From JASGKO01 sp049840595 (lineage in GTDB: Bacteria > Verrucomicrobiota > Verrucomicrobiia > Chthoniobacterales > Chthoniobacteraceae): a DNA stretch of 64,000 nt. The notes under the pieces were generated by a model that was given only the letters and a program-made list of their open reading frames with translations, searched no databases and was not told where the DNA came from. The position numbers were made by a program, and so were the translations under genes. This document shows, piece by piece, positions 27,643-36,764 of the stretch. The first letter of the stretch is position 1. Each line of letters starts with the position of its first letter. The DNA is taken from positions 215,374-279,373 of the forward strand of contig JASGKO010000041.1 in NCBI GenBank assembly GCA_049840595.1. The letters run 5' to 3'.

Positions 27643-29817
27643 TCAGCGCGCGCCTCCGCTTTGCTCGGCGGCCAGCAGCATGGCGGAGATTTCCGTCGTG
27701 GCGCGCGAGCATTGGGAGAAGACCCACTCCTCATGATGCGATTCATCGGTGGAAGGCGTGGTGGCGAAGGTGATTTCCTCCAGCGCGGCTCTTGCCGACC
27801 GCAGCTTCTCCGGTGCGGGCTGCGGTTGCGCCAGCAGGCTGAGCGCAGCGTCCGCCGCATTCTGCCAGCGTTCCAGCAGCGGATCGGCAATCGCGGCCGG
27901 GCGCGTGGTGAGATGGATCAGCAACAAGTGCAGCAGGCGGGTGAGGCGCTGGTTGCCATTGGCGAGCGCGGCGGATTCCTCGACCGACTCCTGGGCATTG
28001 CGCGGCTCGCTGTACATGCGACGCAGGGAGGCGAAGACCTCGACATTCGCGGTGTCGAGGGACCGCTTGGCCGCGACGATTCGATCCGTGCGCCCGGTCC
28101 CGGCTTTCAAGCTAAGGCAGATCAGATCGAGATAAGCCCCAGCCGCGAGCAACGCCTTCGAGAGAATGGGCTGGAAGCGGTCCCGTTCCCACGAGGGCCA
28201 GAACACATGCGCCGCGAGCAACGCGAGAATTCCCCCCGCCAGCGTGCAACCCACGCGCTCCACCGTCAGGCTCCAGGTCACGGGGCCGCCGATTTCGGTG
28301 AGCAGCACCACCATGAGGGTGACGAAGATCACCGCGATGCCGTAGCGGCGTTTCAAGAAGTAGGCGAAAAGGAAGGTCGTGCCCGCCACCGCCGCGATGA
28401 GCACCGGATGTGGCAGGCTCAAGAAGAGCACGAGCGAGGCCAGCGCACTGCCGGTGACGGTGCCGAAGACGCGCTCCGCCGCGCGCTGGCGGGTCGAGCC
28501 GTAATCGGGCTGCATCACCACCACGAAGGTGAGCGGCAGCCAGTAGCCGTGCGGGATGTCGAACCACCGGTAGAGAAAGACCCCGGCCACCATCACCACG
28601 CCGAAGCGAATAATGAAGCGCAAGAGCGCGCGATCCAGGCGCGGGCTGAGGTTCAAGGCCGCGCCGAGCGAACCCAGTTTCCACGTATGCAGGTCGGTCA
28701 GTTCCAGCGAGAAAGCGCCGCGCTCGTTCGCACGATCGATCGTCTCGCGCAGGGCATTTTTCGTCACGGGCAGCAGGCACTCGAGCTGGCCGAGGATTTC
28801 CACGAGGGGCTCGGCATTGGGCAGGGCATCGGCATGGGCCAGCACCCGACCGCGCGCCGCGCCGATGAGACTGGCGAGCCGCCGGAGCCGGACGTCGAAG
28901 GCGGCAAGATGCGCCGGTTGCCGCGAGACCAGCGTGATCGCCGCCGAGCGCAGCAGATTCTCCAGCGAGCGCAGCATCGGCTGAAAGGACTGCATCACCT
29001 TGGCGCGGGAGCGGGGGTTGTCGATCGCCTCGACCATGGTCTGCAACGCCATCGCCCGGGTGGAAATCTGCGCCGAGAGGAGGTGCAGCCGTTCGAGCCG
29101 TTCCACAATCTTCCCCATGCGCTTGGAGCCCGCGGTCTGCAGGATGGTCAGGGTGCGGTCCAGCGTCTCGCGCTGGCGGCTTTCGCGCACGGTCAGCGCG
29201 GCATTGCGCGCGGTGCAGTCTTCCAAGTCCTCATCGTTCAAGGCGGCCACCAGATCCGCCGCGGCCAGCCAGCACTCCGCCGTTGCGGCGCGGAGGGGAT
29301 GTTGCGGGCGGAAAGGCCAGAGCGCCATTTGCAACACGACGGCCAGCGCGCCACCCGCCAGCGCCGCACCCGCATGAGCAGCCAGCGCGTGCGTGTGCAC
29401 TGGCAGCGACATCGTGACGAGATAGATGAGCGTGACCGGCGCCGCCAGCGCGGCCCCATACTCTGCGCTCAAATGCCGCAGCCCCCCGGCCACGACCGCA
29501 ATGAAAACCGTGCACAGGACCGCCGCCCACAAATGACTCGCCGCCAGCCCGCCCATTACCGCGGAAATCGCGTACAACATGGTGCCCGAAAACAGGAACG
29601 CCAGCCGCAGCGAATACGAACCGCGCAAGTCCACCATCGCCAGGCTCTGCGCCGCGATCGCGCCGAGCGTAAGATCCAGGGGAATGCGCCCGGTCTCCGC
29701 CAGCAGCAGCGGGATCACCATCCCGAGCGTCGCCCGAATCCCGCGCGCCACGTCGGGGCTGGCGTTCTCCTTGAACGCCTCCAGCCAGGCAAACGGGAGC
29801 TTTCGCGTTCCAATCAT
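27643..29817 (-). CDS. FUSC-family membrane transporter (YccS/AaeB-like)
   Basis: A 724-residue protein with the two-module build of fusaric-acid-resistance/aromatic-acid exporters. The first hydrophobic bundle (about residues 25-165) holds five or six helices (for example GVIPLLLAETG-like and SLRLAFLFSGTMLYAISAV). A helical cytoplasmic domain (about 170-385) follows, then a second membrane bundle (about 395-530) with FDIPHGYWLPLTFVVVMQPD, the FUSC_2 signature, and a C-terminal helical domain. It probably exports organic acids or related toxic compounds; the substrate is unknown. It is transcribed alone on the minus strand. Confidence 0.82.
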   Translation of the reverse strand: MIGTRKLPFAWLEAFKENASPDVARGIRATLGMVIPLLLAETGRIPLDLTLGAIAAQSLAMVDLRGSYSLRLAFLFSGTMLYAISAVMGGLAASHLWAAVLCTVFIAVVAGGLRHLSAEYGAALAAPVTLIYLVTMSLPVHTHALAAHAGAALAGGALAVVLQMALWPFRPQHPLRAATAECWLAAADLVAALNDEDLEDCTARNAALTVRESRQRETLDRTLTILQTAGSKRMGKIVERLERLHLLSAQISTRAMALQTMVEAIDNPRSRAKVMQSFQPMLRSLENLLRSAAITLVSRQPAHLAAFDVRLRRLASLIGAARGRVLAHADALPNAEPLVEILGQLECLLPVTKNALRETIDRANERGAFSLELTDLHTWKLGSLGAALNLSPRLDRALLRFIIRFGVVMVAGVFLYRWFDIPHGYWLPLTFVVVMQPDYGSTRQRAAERVFGTVTGSALASLVLFLSLPHPVLIAAVAGTTFLFAYFLKRRYGIAVIFVTLMVVLLTEIGGPVTWSLTVERVGCTLAGGILALLAAHVFWPSWERDRFQPILSKALLAAGAYLDLICLSLKAGTGRTDRIVAAKRSLDTANVEVFASLRRMYSEPRNAQESVEESAALANGNQRLTRLLHLLLIHLTTRPAAIADPLLERWQNAADAALSLLAQPQPAPEKLRSARAALEEITFATTPSTDESHHEEWVFSQCSRATTEISAMLLAAEQSGGAR

Positions 29818-29885
29818 CGGACTACGGCAAGGTTCTTCATCAGGAAGCTTAATTACCGCCTGATCCCGTCGCTAAATCAAGCCTC

Positions 29886-30154
29886 AGAGTCCGTGGAAAA
29901 ATTAGGCAAGGGTGCGCGGGAGAGGAAAAAGGGCGTTGGCAAGGCGTGAGCGACGCGCATAGCCGCTGCGCTCGGCAAGAAGCGAACAACGCCGCCAGCA
30001 CCCTTTTTCCACCCGCCCGAAGGGTTGGCGGTTGAATCGGGCAGCCCGGCGTTACTCCTCGGTCACAGATCGCGACGGATATGCTCCCTCGTCGCGCCTT
30101 GGTCTGCCCGATTCAGCCGCCAACGCACCCTTGCCTAATTTTTCCACGGACTCT
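29886..30154. repeat. Nested inverted-repeat element C (three-way junction)
   Basis: The gap 29818-30204 is filled mostly by this 269-base element. Its outer arms, 29886-29916 and 30124-30154, are perfect 31-bp inverted copies. Directly inside lie two more stems. Stem I pairs 29917-29940 with 29994-30015 (imperfect). Stem II pairs 30025-30044 with 30104-30123 (one G-T mismatch) and abuts the outer arm exactly; inside it CGCGACG (30071) pairs with CGTCGCG (30090). The layout is a three-way junction when single-stranded. It could be a structured RNA gene or a non-autonomous mobile element. No promoter or product is recognised. Confidence 0.8.
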
Positions 30155-30204
30155 TACAGAGATTGCACTTGTCAGCCCCCCGGATCGAAGGCAACTTCCG
30201 CCCA

Positions 30205-31281
30205 ATGTCCGGGCTTCGCACATGCGCCATTTTCCTGCTCGCCCTCTGCACCACGAAGGCGGCGGACTGGACGCTCATCAAACGCGGTGGGCGCGACTAC
30301 GTGACGCTGCAGAATGTCGCCCAGTTCTATCAGCTCAATAACGTCTCCCGCGTGGGAAATACGCTTTCCCTTTCCGGCGGCGGTCACCTCATTCGCGGCG
30401 GCAACGGTTCGAGCGAGCTGTATATCAACAATCTGAAGTTCATCCTCAGCTACCCGATTGAGGACTACGAGGGGCAGCCGATCCTTTCGCGGATGGACCT
30501 GGTGAAGGTGCTCGACCCCGTGATGCGCCCCAGCCGCATCCCGAGCGCGGGCCTCGTCGATACCGTGGTGCTCGATCCCGGGCACGGCGCGCAGGACAAC
30601 GGCGCGTGGGGTCCCTACGGCTTTGAAAAAACCTACGCGCTGGATGTCGCCTATCGCGCCCGGCAGCTCCTGCAAGCGATGGGGCTGAAGGTACTGATGA
30701 CCCGCTCGGACGACACCTTCATCCCGCTCGAAGATCGCGTGCGCTTTGCCAACCGGAACCGGAACGCCCTCTTCATCGCGATTCATTTCAATTCCGGCCA
30801 GGCCGCCGCCACCGGCGTGGAAACCTACACGCTCGCCCCCCGCGGCGTGCCCTCCATGGCCGCCGATGGCCCGAAGCTCTCCGACTACAATCAATGCCCG
30901 GATAACATCAACGACCCGGAAAACATCGCCCTCGCCTGCGCGATGCACGCCTCGATGGTCTCCGCGACGCAGATGTACGATCGCGGGATCAAGCGTGCGC
31001 GCTTTGTGGTCATCCGCGACATCACCATCCCCGGCGTGCTGGTCGAGGGCGGCTTCCTGAGCAATCCCGCCGATGCCCGCCGCATCGCCACCCCCGAGTA
31101 TCGCCAGACGCTCGCCGGAGCCATCGCCCGGGCGGTGCGTAATTACCGCAACGCCGTCGGCTCCACCGCGCTGGCCGCCCAGGCCACGCCGACCCCCGGC
31201 GAGGTGGACGCCCGCTCCAGCTTCAAGGGGATGAACGAGTCGCCGAACATGCCGACCGTCATCACCCCCACCGCCCACTAA
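30205..31281 (+). CDS. N-acetylmuramoyl-L-alanine amidase (Amidase_3)
   Basis: A 358-residue secreted zinc amidase that cleaves the bond between MurNAc and the peptide stem of peptidoglycan, typically during cell separation. A signal peptide (residues 1-20) is followed by a small copper-amine-oxidase-like or AMIN-like strand domain (about 21-105). The catalytic domain has VVLDPGHGAQDNGA (His127), GFEKTYALDVA (Glu141), IAIHFNSG (His194) and VLVEGGFLSN (Glu281). All four metal and catalytic residues are in place. ATG 30205 begins the signal peptide; a TTG at 30163 is less likely. murI starts 4 bases after the stop, giving a cell-wall operon. Confidence 0.92.
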   Translation: MSGLRTCAIFLLALCTTKAADWTLIKRGGRDYVTLQNVAQFYQLNNVSRVGNTLSLSGGGHLIRGGNGSSELYINNLKFILSYPIEDYEGQPILSRMDLVKVLDPVMRPSRIPSAGLVDTVVLDPGHGAQDNGAWGPYGFEKTYALDVAYRARQLLQAMGLKVLMTRSDDTFIPLEDRVRFANRNRNALFIAIHFNSGQAAATGVETYTLAPRGVPSMAADGPKLSDYNQCPDNINDPENIALACAMHASMVSATQMYDRGIKRARFVVIRDITIPGVLVEGGFLSNPADARRIATPEYRQTLAGAIARAVRNYRNAVGSTALAAQATPTPGEVDARSSFKGMNESPNMPTVITPTAH

Positions 31282-31285
31282 GCCC

Positions 31286-32173
31286 GTGACCGCCTCCCTT
31301 TTCGTGCCCGCCCGTCCCGGCGCGCCCCAGCCCATCGGCGTCTTCGATTCCGGCTACGGCGGGCTCAGCGTCCTGCGCGAGTTGCGCCACGCGCTCCCAC
31401 AATTCGACTACACCTATCTCGGCGACAGCGGTCGCGCGCCCTACGGGGGACGCGATCTTGAAACGATCCTCGACTTCGCCGAGCAATGCACCGAGCTGCT
31501 TTTTGCGGAAGGCTGCCGCGTCGTCATCGTCGCCTGCCACACCGTTTCGAGCGTGGCGTTGCGCCACCTGCAACAACGCTATGCCGATGCCAGCCACCGC
31601 GTTCTCGGCGTCACCATTCCCGCGGCGGAAAATGCGGTGGCGGTGACCCGCGGCCACATCGGCCTGCTCGGCACGGCGCGCACGGTCGCGTCGCACACCT
31701 TTCGCACCGAGGTCCACAAGCTCAACGATGCGCTGCGCGTGACCGAAGTCGCCGCCCCGCTGCTGGCGCCGATCGTCGAAGCGGGCTGGGAGAACAGCGA
31801 GATCGCCCGGCTGGCCATCCGTGAATACCTCGCCGAGTTCGACGGCGCGGATACGCTGGTGCTGGGCTGCACGCATTATCCCCTGCTCCGCGCGAGCTTC
31901 GAGGAAAGCGTGCCCGCCCACGTCTCGATCCTCGATCCCGCGCCCTTCGTCGCCGCCCGCTTTGCCCACTGGCAGGAGCGCCATCCCGAATTCGCCCCTT
32001 CCACCGGCGGCCAGCTGCGCGTCCTCTCCTCGGGCGACACCACCCTTTTCGCGGAAAACGGCGCGCGCTTTCTCGGCACTCCCCTCCCCGCCGTCGAGCA
32101 CGTCGCCGAGCGGCACGGACGCCTGGTTCACGCCATCAACGGCAGCGAGCCGACCGGGCAATTCGTTCGCTAA
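31286..32173 (+). CDS. murI: Glutamate racemase
   Basis: Makes D-glutamate for peptidoglycan. The 295-residue protein starts with GTG 31286 and shows IGVFDSGYGGLSVLRELR, the N-terminal catalytic Cys block VVIVACHTVSS, IPAAENAV and the C-terminal catalytic Cys in LGCTHYPLL. GDSGRAPYGGRD replaces the commoner GDTARVPYG, and the usual ACNT is ACHT here; both catalytic cysteines remain. It is coupled to the amidase gene upstream. Its stop overlaps by 3 bases the stop of the convergent LysR gene. Confidence 0.9.
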   Translation: MTASLFVPARPGAPQPIGVFDSGYGGLSVLRELRHALPQFDYTYLGDSGRAPYGGRDLETILDFAEQCTELLFAEGCRVVIVACHTVSSVALRHLQQRYADASHRVLGVTIPAAENAVAVTRGHIGLLGTARTVASHTFRTEVHKLNDALRVTEVAAPLLAPIVEAGWENSEIARLAIREYLAEFDGADTLVLGCTHYPLLRASFEESVPAHVSILDPAPFVAARFAHWQERHPEFAPSTGGQLRVLSSGDTTLFAENGARFLGTPLPAVEHVAERHGRLVHAINGSEPTGQFVR

Positions 32174-33060
32174 TCCGCTCCGACCGGTGCCTGCAGCTCC
32201 GCGGCCATCGCTTCCAGTTCGTGAAGGCAGGCGCGTTTGAACGGCGTGAGCGGCACGCTCCACATGGCTCCGACACTGAGCGGGGCGAACCCCTCCAGGG
32301 GCAGCACGCGAAGGCGGCGGGAAAGCGGCACGCCGGGGGTGCGAATGGAGAGGCCGATGCCAAAACCTTCCTCGACATACCGCGCAACGAGGTCGAGCGA
32401 ATTTAACTCGAGCGAGACCGGCCACACGATTTTCCGCCGCTCCAGCTCGCGATGGAAATGACGAAACGGACCGGCCGCGCCGGGGATGGTGACGAGGGGC
32501 TCGGCGATTCGATCCTGCTTCCACAGCTCGCCCGCATCCCGCAGGCGGCTGGCCCTGGGCACGAGCAGGACCAGCGGCAGCGTGATGAGCGCGGTGGCGT
32601 GAAGGCCGGGCGCCGGCTTGCCATCGAGCACGCCGATCCCGAGATCGATTTCCTGCGCCAGCAGTGCCTGCTCCAGCCGCTGCGTGCTCCCCTCCATCAG
32701 CGAAAACGCCAGCCGGGGAAAGTGCGCGCGGAGGCGGCGCATGAAGGCGGGCAGGTATTCGCGCTGGATGATCTCGACCGCGCCGAGCCGGAGCTGATGC
32801 TCGCTGCCGCCCCGGATCTTTTCCGCGAGCGGGCCGAGCCCTTCAAAAAATGGGCGGATGAAGGTGTAGAGCTCCTCTCCGGCCGCGGTGAGCGAAAACG
32901 GACGCCGCTGAAACAGCGCGGTGCCGAGATAATCCTCGAGCTGGATCAACTGCGCGCTGACCGCCGGCTGCTGGATGCCATAGGGCATGTGACGCACGGC
33001 AGCACTGATCCCGCCATGGCGGGCGACGTAATAGAAAAGCTCCAGATGATGGATGTTCAC
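32170..33060 (-). CDS. LysR-family transcriptional regulator
   Basis: A regulator of about 296 residues. The N-terminal winged helix-turn-helix reads HHLELFYYVARHGGISAAVRH then QPAVSAQLIQLEDYLGTALFQRRP, similar to LysR and NhaR-type proteins. The effector-binding domain (about residues 95-290) follows. GTG 33060 is taken as the start because the helix-turn-helix begins four residues later; the frame extends upstream to 33186 but with unconserved sequence. It is divergent from the DUF2339 gene at 33161, which is therefore a candidate target. Effector unknown. Confidence 0.83.
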   Translation of the reverse strand: MNIHHLELFYYVARHGGISAAVRHMPYGIQQPAVSAQLIQLEDYLGTALFQRRPFSLTAAGEELYTFIRPFFEGLGPLAEKIRGGSEHQLRLGAVEIIQREYLPAFMRRLRAHFPRLAFSLMEGSTQRLEQALLAQEIDLGIGVLDGKPAPGLHATALITLPLVLLVPRASRLRDAGELWKQDRIAEPLVTIPGAAGPFRHFHRELERRKIVWPVSLELNSLDLVARYVEEGFGIGLSIRTPGVPLSRRLRVLPLEGFAPLSVGAMWSVPLTPFKRACLHELEAMAAELQAPVGAD

Positions 33061-33160
33061 AGGATTGAGGAAATCAATGATCGCGCTGGTTTTATCAATT
33101 AACGCCCGCACGGGGAAGCGTCGTATTCTGCGCCGCAATCCCAACGAAGGAAAGTCATCC

Positions 33161-36100
33161 ATGGAATTCATTGTCTTGATCATCATCGCGGTGCTGGCGG
33201 CACCGCTCGCGCTTTCAATCGCGGCCTATGTCAAATCCGCCGGCAACGCCAACGGCCTCACCGAGGTAGCCACCAAGCTCTTCGTCCTCGAAAAGCGAAT
33301 TGAACGGATGGAGCGCCAGCGGGAGGCCGCGCCGATCATCGCTCCCCCTCCGGCCATTCACCGCCCCGAACCGGTGGTGGAAAAAAAAGCGGCGACTCCA
33401 CCGCCCGAGCCCATCAAGCCGGAGCCGGTCAGCCCCCCGGCCCCCGCCCTCCCGGTGGCTCCGCCCCCGCCGCCCGAGCCCATTCCAGAGCCAGCTCCGC
33501 AGGAAGAGCACGCGCTGCCCGAAGCGAAGTCCACGGTCGAAGCCAGCTTGCCCGGCGAGGTGACGCCCGATGAAATCGAGCAATTCATGGGCGTGAAATT
33601 ATTCGCCTGGATCGGCGGGCTGGCGCTGTTCCTCGCCATTGCGTTCTTCATCAAATACTCGTTTGAGCATAACCTGATTCCGCCCTGGCTGCGCATTGCG
33701 AGCGGCTATGTCGCGGCGCTGGGGTTGGTGGCTGGCGGGCTGGCCCTGCGCCGTAAAAACTACGGGGTCACGGCGCAGACGCTGTGCGCCACCGGAGTGC
33801 TGTCGCTTTACGGGGTCACCTATGCCAGCCATGCGCTGTATCAATTCACCGGCGACGGGCTCACCTTCCTGCTCATGAGCCTCATTACGGTCGGCGCCTT
33901 CCTCCTTGCGGTGCAAATGGAAGCGGCAGTCATCGCGGTGCTGGGGATTGCGGGGGGATTTCTCACGCCCGTCCTGCTCTCCTCCCGGCAGGACAATCCG
34001 TTCGCGCTCTTCAGTTACATTGCCTTGCTCGATGCGGGACTGCTGGCGGTCGCCATTCGCCGGGAATGGCGTTTCCTCGCCGCGCTGGGAGCCGTGGGAA
34101 CGCTCCTCATGGAATATGGATGGCTGGGCTCGTTCTTCTTCCCCAGCGGTTATGACCACGGCACGCGCGTCTTCATTCCGATGGAGATTCTGTTGCTCTT
34201 TCCGGGCCTGTTCCTCCTCGCAATCCGCTTTGCCGGAAAATCGGAACCGCTTCGCGAATGGGTGGGCGGGGCGGGGATTGCGCTGACGGCGGCGGCCTTC
34301 CTCTTCGCCGCTTTTCTCGCCTCGCAAACGGGCCTGGCGATGCACCCCTGGACGCTCTTTGGCTTCCTCTTCGTCGCCGACGCGCTCGTCCTGGCCTTTT
34401 CCCTGGTGGAAAAGAAGCTGGCCGGCGCGCATCTGGCAGCGGGTGGCTTTGCCTTTCTCCTCCTGACCGGGTGGATGCAGGGCGAAACGCTGGCGACGCA
34501 TCTCTCCAGTGCGCTGGCGCTGATTCTCATTTTCGCGGCGTTTCATACGCTGGCACCGATCGCCCTGAAGCGGCTGCGCGGGCTGGAAGTGCCCTGGTGG
34601 TGCAGCCAGGTGTTTCCCGTGCTCGGAATCCTGATGGTGCTGAATCCCGTTTGGAATTTGCCGACCGTGCCGCTGACGGTCTGGCCGGTGCTTTTCGTCC
34701 TCGATGCGGTGGCGTTCGGCCTGGCGGTGCTCTCCGGCTACCTCTTCGGCGCGGCGCTGGCGGTCATCCTGACCTTTGCCGGAATGTGGATGCTGATCGG
34801 CCATGCGCAGAGTTCGCTACAGCAAGTGCCCACGATGCTCATCCTCACCGGCATTTTCTCGGTCGTCTTTTTCGGAGTCGCCCTCGTGGTCGCGAAGACG
34901 AAGCGCCCCGCAGCCGATGCTCCGCACGAAGCAGCGTGGCAGCACTTCCCGTTGCTGGTGGTGCTGATGCCCTTCGCGCTGTTGCTGGTCGTGGTCACTT
35001 CGATTCCGCTGCCGGGCCCGAACCCGGTTTTCGCGCTGGCGGCGTTTCTGCTGGGACTGCTGTTGCTGACCGCGCGCTGGCAGAAAATGGACTGGCTGCC
35101 TTTACTGGCGCTCATCGCGACGTGGGGGCTGGAGGCGATCTGGCAGCAGGAAAATCTCCCCGAAAAGACGTGGCTTTCCCCGTTGCTCTGGTTCCTGGCG
35201 TTTCATGCCGCATTCACCGTCTTTCCTTTCTGCAGCCTGAAGCGGTTTGCGGGCAAATCCCGGCCCTGGACGGCGGCGGCACTCTCCGGCGGCCTGCACT
35301 TCCTGCTCGTTTACCGGCTCACGATTCAAGCCGCCCCGTCGCATCCATGGATCGGCCTGCTGCCGCTGGCCTTTGCGCTCCCGCCGCTGGTGAGCGGGCT
35401 GCTCGTGGCCCAGCGCATGGAGGCGGAGGCCCCCGCCCGGCTCAAGGTGCTGGCGCAGTTCTTCGGCAGTGCGCTCGGCTTTGGCACGCTGGCGATGGCG
35501 CTGCAGTTTCATCGCGAATGGATGACCATTGGCTGGGCCCTGGAAGGGACAGCGCTGTGCTGGCTCTATCGTCGGCTCCCGCATCCGGGGCTGCGCCTCA
35601 CCGGCATCGTCCTGCTTCTCGTCGCCTTTGCCCGCCTCGTTCTCAACCCGGCGGTCCTGGAATATCACAGCCGTTCCGCGACCCCGCTCTTCAACTGGTA
35701 TCTCTCCGCCTACGGCCTCGTCATCGTCGCCTTTCTCGCAACGGCACGATTGCTGGCTCCGCCCCATCATCAGCTGGGTGGATTCAATCTGCCGGCGATC
35801 TGCAAATCGCTCGCGACGCTCCTCGCCTTTGCCTTGTTGAATATCGAAATTGCCGACTACTTCACGGAGCCGGGAGCGAGCGTCCTCACCTTCGACTTCG
35901 CGGCCAATCTCGCCCGCGATATGAGCTACAGCATCGGGTGGGCGCTCTTTGCGCTGGGGCTGGTCACCAGCGGGCTCATCCGCCGCCAGGCCGCTTCGCG
36001 CTATGCGGGCCTGCTGTTGCTGGGCGTGACGCTGCTGAAGTTGTTTTTCCACGATCTCACCGCGCTCGGACAGCTCTACCGCATCGGCGCGCTCTTTGCC

Positions 36101-36172
36101 GTGGCCGTCATCGCGATCCTCGCCTCGTTTCTCTACCAGTATTTCCTCAACCCCGCGAAGGAGGCGAAATGA
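33161..36172 (+). CDS. DUF2339 multi-span membrane protein
   Basis: A 1003-residue protein of the DUF2339 family, of unknown function. An N-terminal helix (residues 3-22) precedes a short coiled segment and a Pro/Glu-rich linker (about 60-135). After EVTPDEIEQFMGVKLFAWIGGLALF the remaining 860 residues are almost wholly hydrophobic, with some 25 or more predicted helices; LYGVTYASHALYQF is a typical family block. ATG 33161 follows AAGGAAAG, a fair ribosome site. A lipoprotein gene overlaps its stop by 4 bases, so the two are coupled and may work together in the envelope. Confidence 0.85.
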   Translation: MEFIVLIIIAVLAAPLALSIAAYVKSAGNANGLTEVATKLFVLEKRIERMERQREAAPIIAPPPAIHRPEPVVEKKAATPPPEPIKPEPVSPPAPALPVAPPPPPEPIPEPAPQEEHALPEAKSTVEASLPGEVTPDEIEQFMGVKLFAWIGGLALFLAIAFFIKYSFEHNLIPPWLRIASGYVAALGLVAGGLALRRKNYGVTAQTLCATGVLSLYGVTYASHALYQFTGDGLTFLLMSLITVGAFLLAVQMEAAVIAVLGIAGGFLTPVLLSSRQDNPFALFSYIALLDAGLLAVAIRREWRFLAALGAVGTLLMEYGWLGSFFFPSGYDHGTRVFIPMEILLLFPGLFLLAIRFAGKSEPLREWVGGAGIALTAAAFLFAAFLASQTGLAMHPWTLFGFLFVADALVLAFSLVEKKLAGAHLAAGGFAFLLLTGWMQGETLATHLSSALALILIFAAFHTLAPIALKRLRGLEVPWWCSQVFPVLGILMVLNPVWNLPTVPLTVWPVLFVLDAVAFGLAVLSGYLFGAALAVILTFAGMWMLIGHAQSSLQQVPTMLILTGIFSVVFFGVALVVAKTKRPAADAPHEAAWQHFPLLVVLMPFALLLVVVTSIPLPGPNPVFALAAFLLGLLLLTARWQKMDWLPLLALIATWGLEAIWQQENLPEKTWLSPLLWFLAFHAAFTVFPFCSLKRFAGKSRPWTAAALSGGLHFLLVYRLTIQAAPSHPWIGLLPLAFALPPLVSGLLVAQRMEAEAPARLKVLAQFFGSALGFGTLAMALQFHREWMTIGWALEGTALCWLYRRLPHPGLRLTGIVLLLVAFARLVLNPAVLEYHSRSATPLFNWYLSAYGLVIVAFLATARLLAPPHHQLGGFNLPAICKSLATLLAFALLNIEIADYFTEPGASVLTFDFAANLARDMSYSIGWALFALGLVTSGLIRRQAASRYAGLLLLGVTLLKLFFHDLTALGQLYRIGALFAVAVIAILASFLYQYFLNPAKEAK

Positions 36173-36693
36173 GAACATCGACCATCCATTCCATGAAACA
36201 TGCCGCACGCTGGCTCTGTGCCGGCCTCTCCATACTCACCATCACCAGCCTTTCCGGCTGTGCCGGCTATGTCGGGGGTGAGCTGCACAATGCAAGATCG
36301 CACCAAGCCTCCCCGGCTTTTAGCGCCCAGAACCGCGATCTTGCCATTACCTGTAAATGCAACGCGAAGAACTCGCTCGGCGGTAATCCCGCCGGCATGA
36401 TTACCCTTTTCACCATCGGCCTCGTTCCCACCGCCTGGATCACTCCAGTGACCAGCGAGGCGACGCTCTCGCGCAATGGAACCGTCGTCTTTAAGAAGAA
36501 ATACTATTCGTTGATCCACGAATACTACGGCCTGCTCTGGCTCTTCATCCTCCCGGAGCAGAGCGCGGACGCTCTGGACGGCGATGAGAATAGCGGACTC
36601 CACATCGCGGAGGGAGTCCGGGAACGGACCGCGTGGAAAGTGATGGGCGATTATGAAAAAGCCGTCCATTCCAGGATTACGACCGGGCCATAA
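36169..36693 (+). CDS. Lipoprotein of unknown function
   Basis: A 174-residue protein. ATG 36169 overlaps the DUF2339 stop (ATGA) and is preceded by AAGGAGG seven bases upstream, so this start is preferred over the in-frame ATG 36193. The signal peptide ends in the lipobox LSGC (Cys31), marking a lipid-anchored protein. The mature part has several Cys/Lys patches (ITCKCNAKNSLGG) and a hydrophobic stretch (MITLFTIGLVPTAWITPV), with no recognised family. It is co-translated with the DUF2339 protein, and a partnership is inferred from that alone. Confidence 0.7.
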   Translation: MRTSTIHSMKHAARWLCAGLSILTITSLSGCAGYVGGELHNARSHQASPAFSAQNRDLAITCKCNAKNSLGGNPAGMITLFTIGLVPTAWITPVTSEATLSRNGTVVFKKKYYSLIHEYYGLLWLFILPEQSADALDGDENSGLHIAEGVRERTAWKVMGDYEKAVHSRITTGP

Positions 36694-36764
36694 AGTTTCC
36701 CGACGACGCAGCCCAAACCTGGTTCAGGATTGAGGATCTTAAAAAATCCGCCTACAACCCAGGC

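Noticed and set aside
25203..27890. An 895-codon open frame on the minus strand
   Set aside because: It is the mirror of the repetitive beta-helix gene; the translation is Arg/Ala/Val-rich without domains.
27661..29949. A 762-codon plus-strand frame opposite the FUSC gene
   Set aside because: It is antisense to a clearly recognised membrane protein, and its charged, low-complexity translation has no family features.
34258..36168. Long frame inside the DUF2339 gene
   Set aside because: Only its last part (from 36169) is a real gene, the lipoprotein; the rest overlaps DUF2339 in another frame and has no domain.
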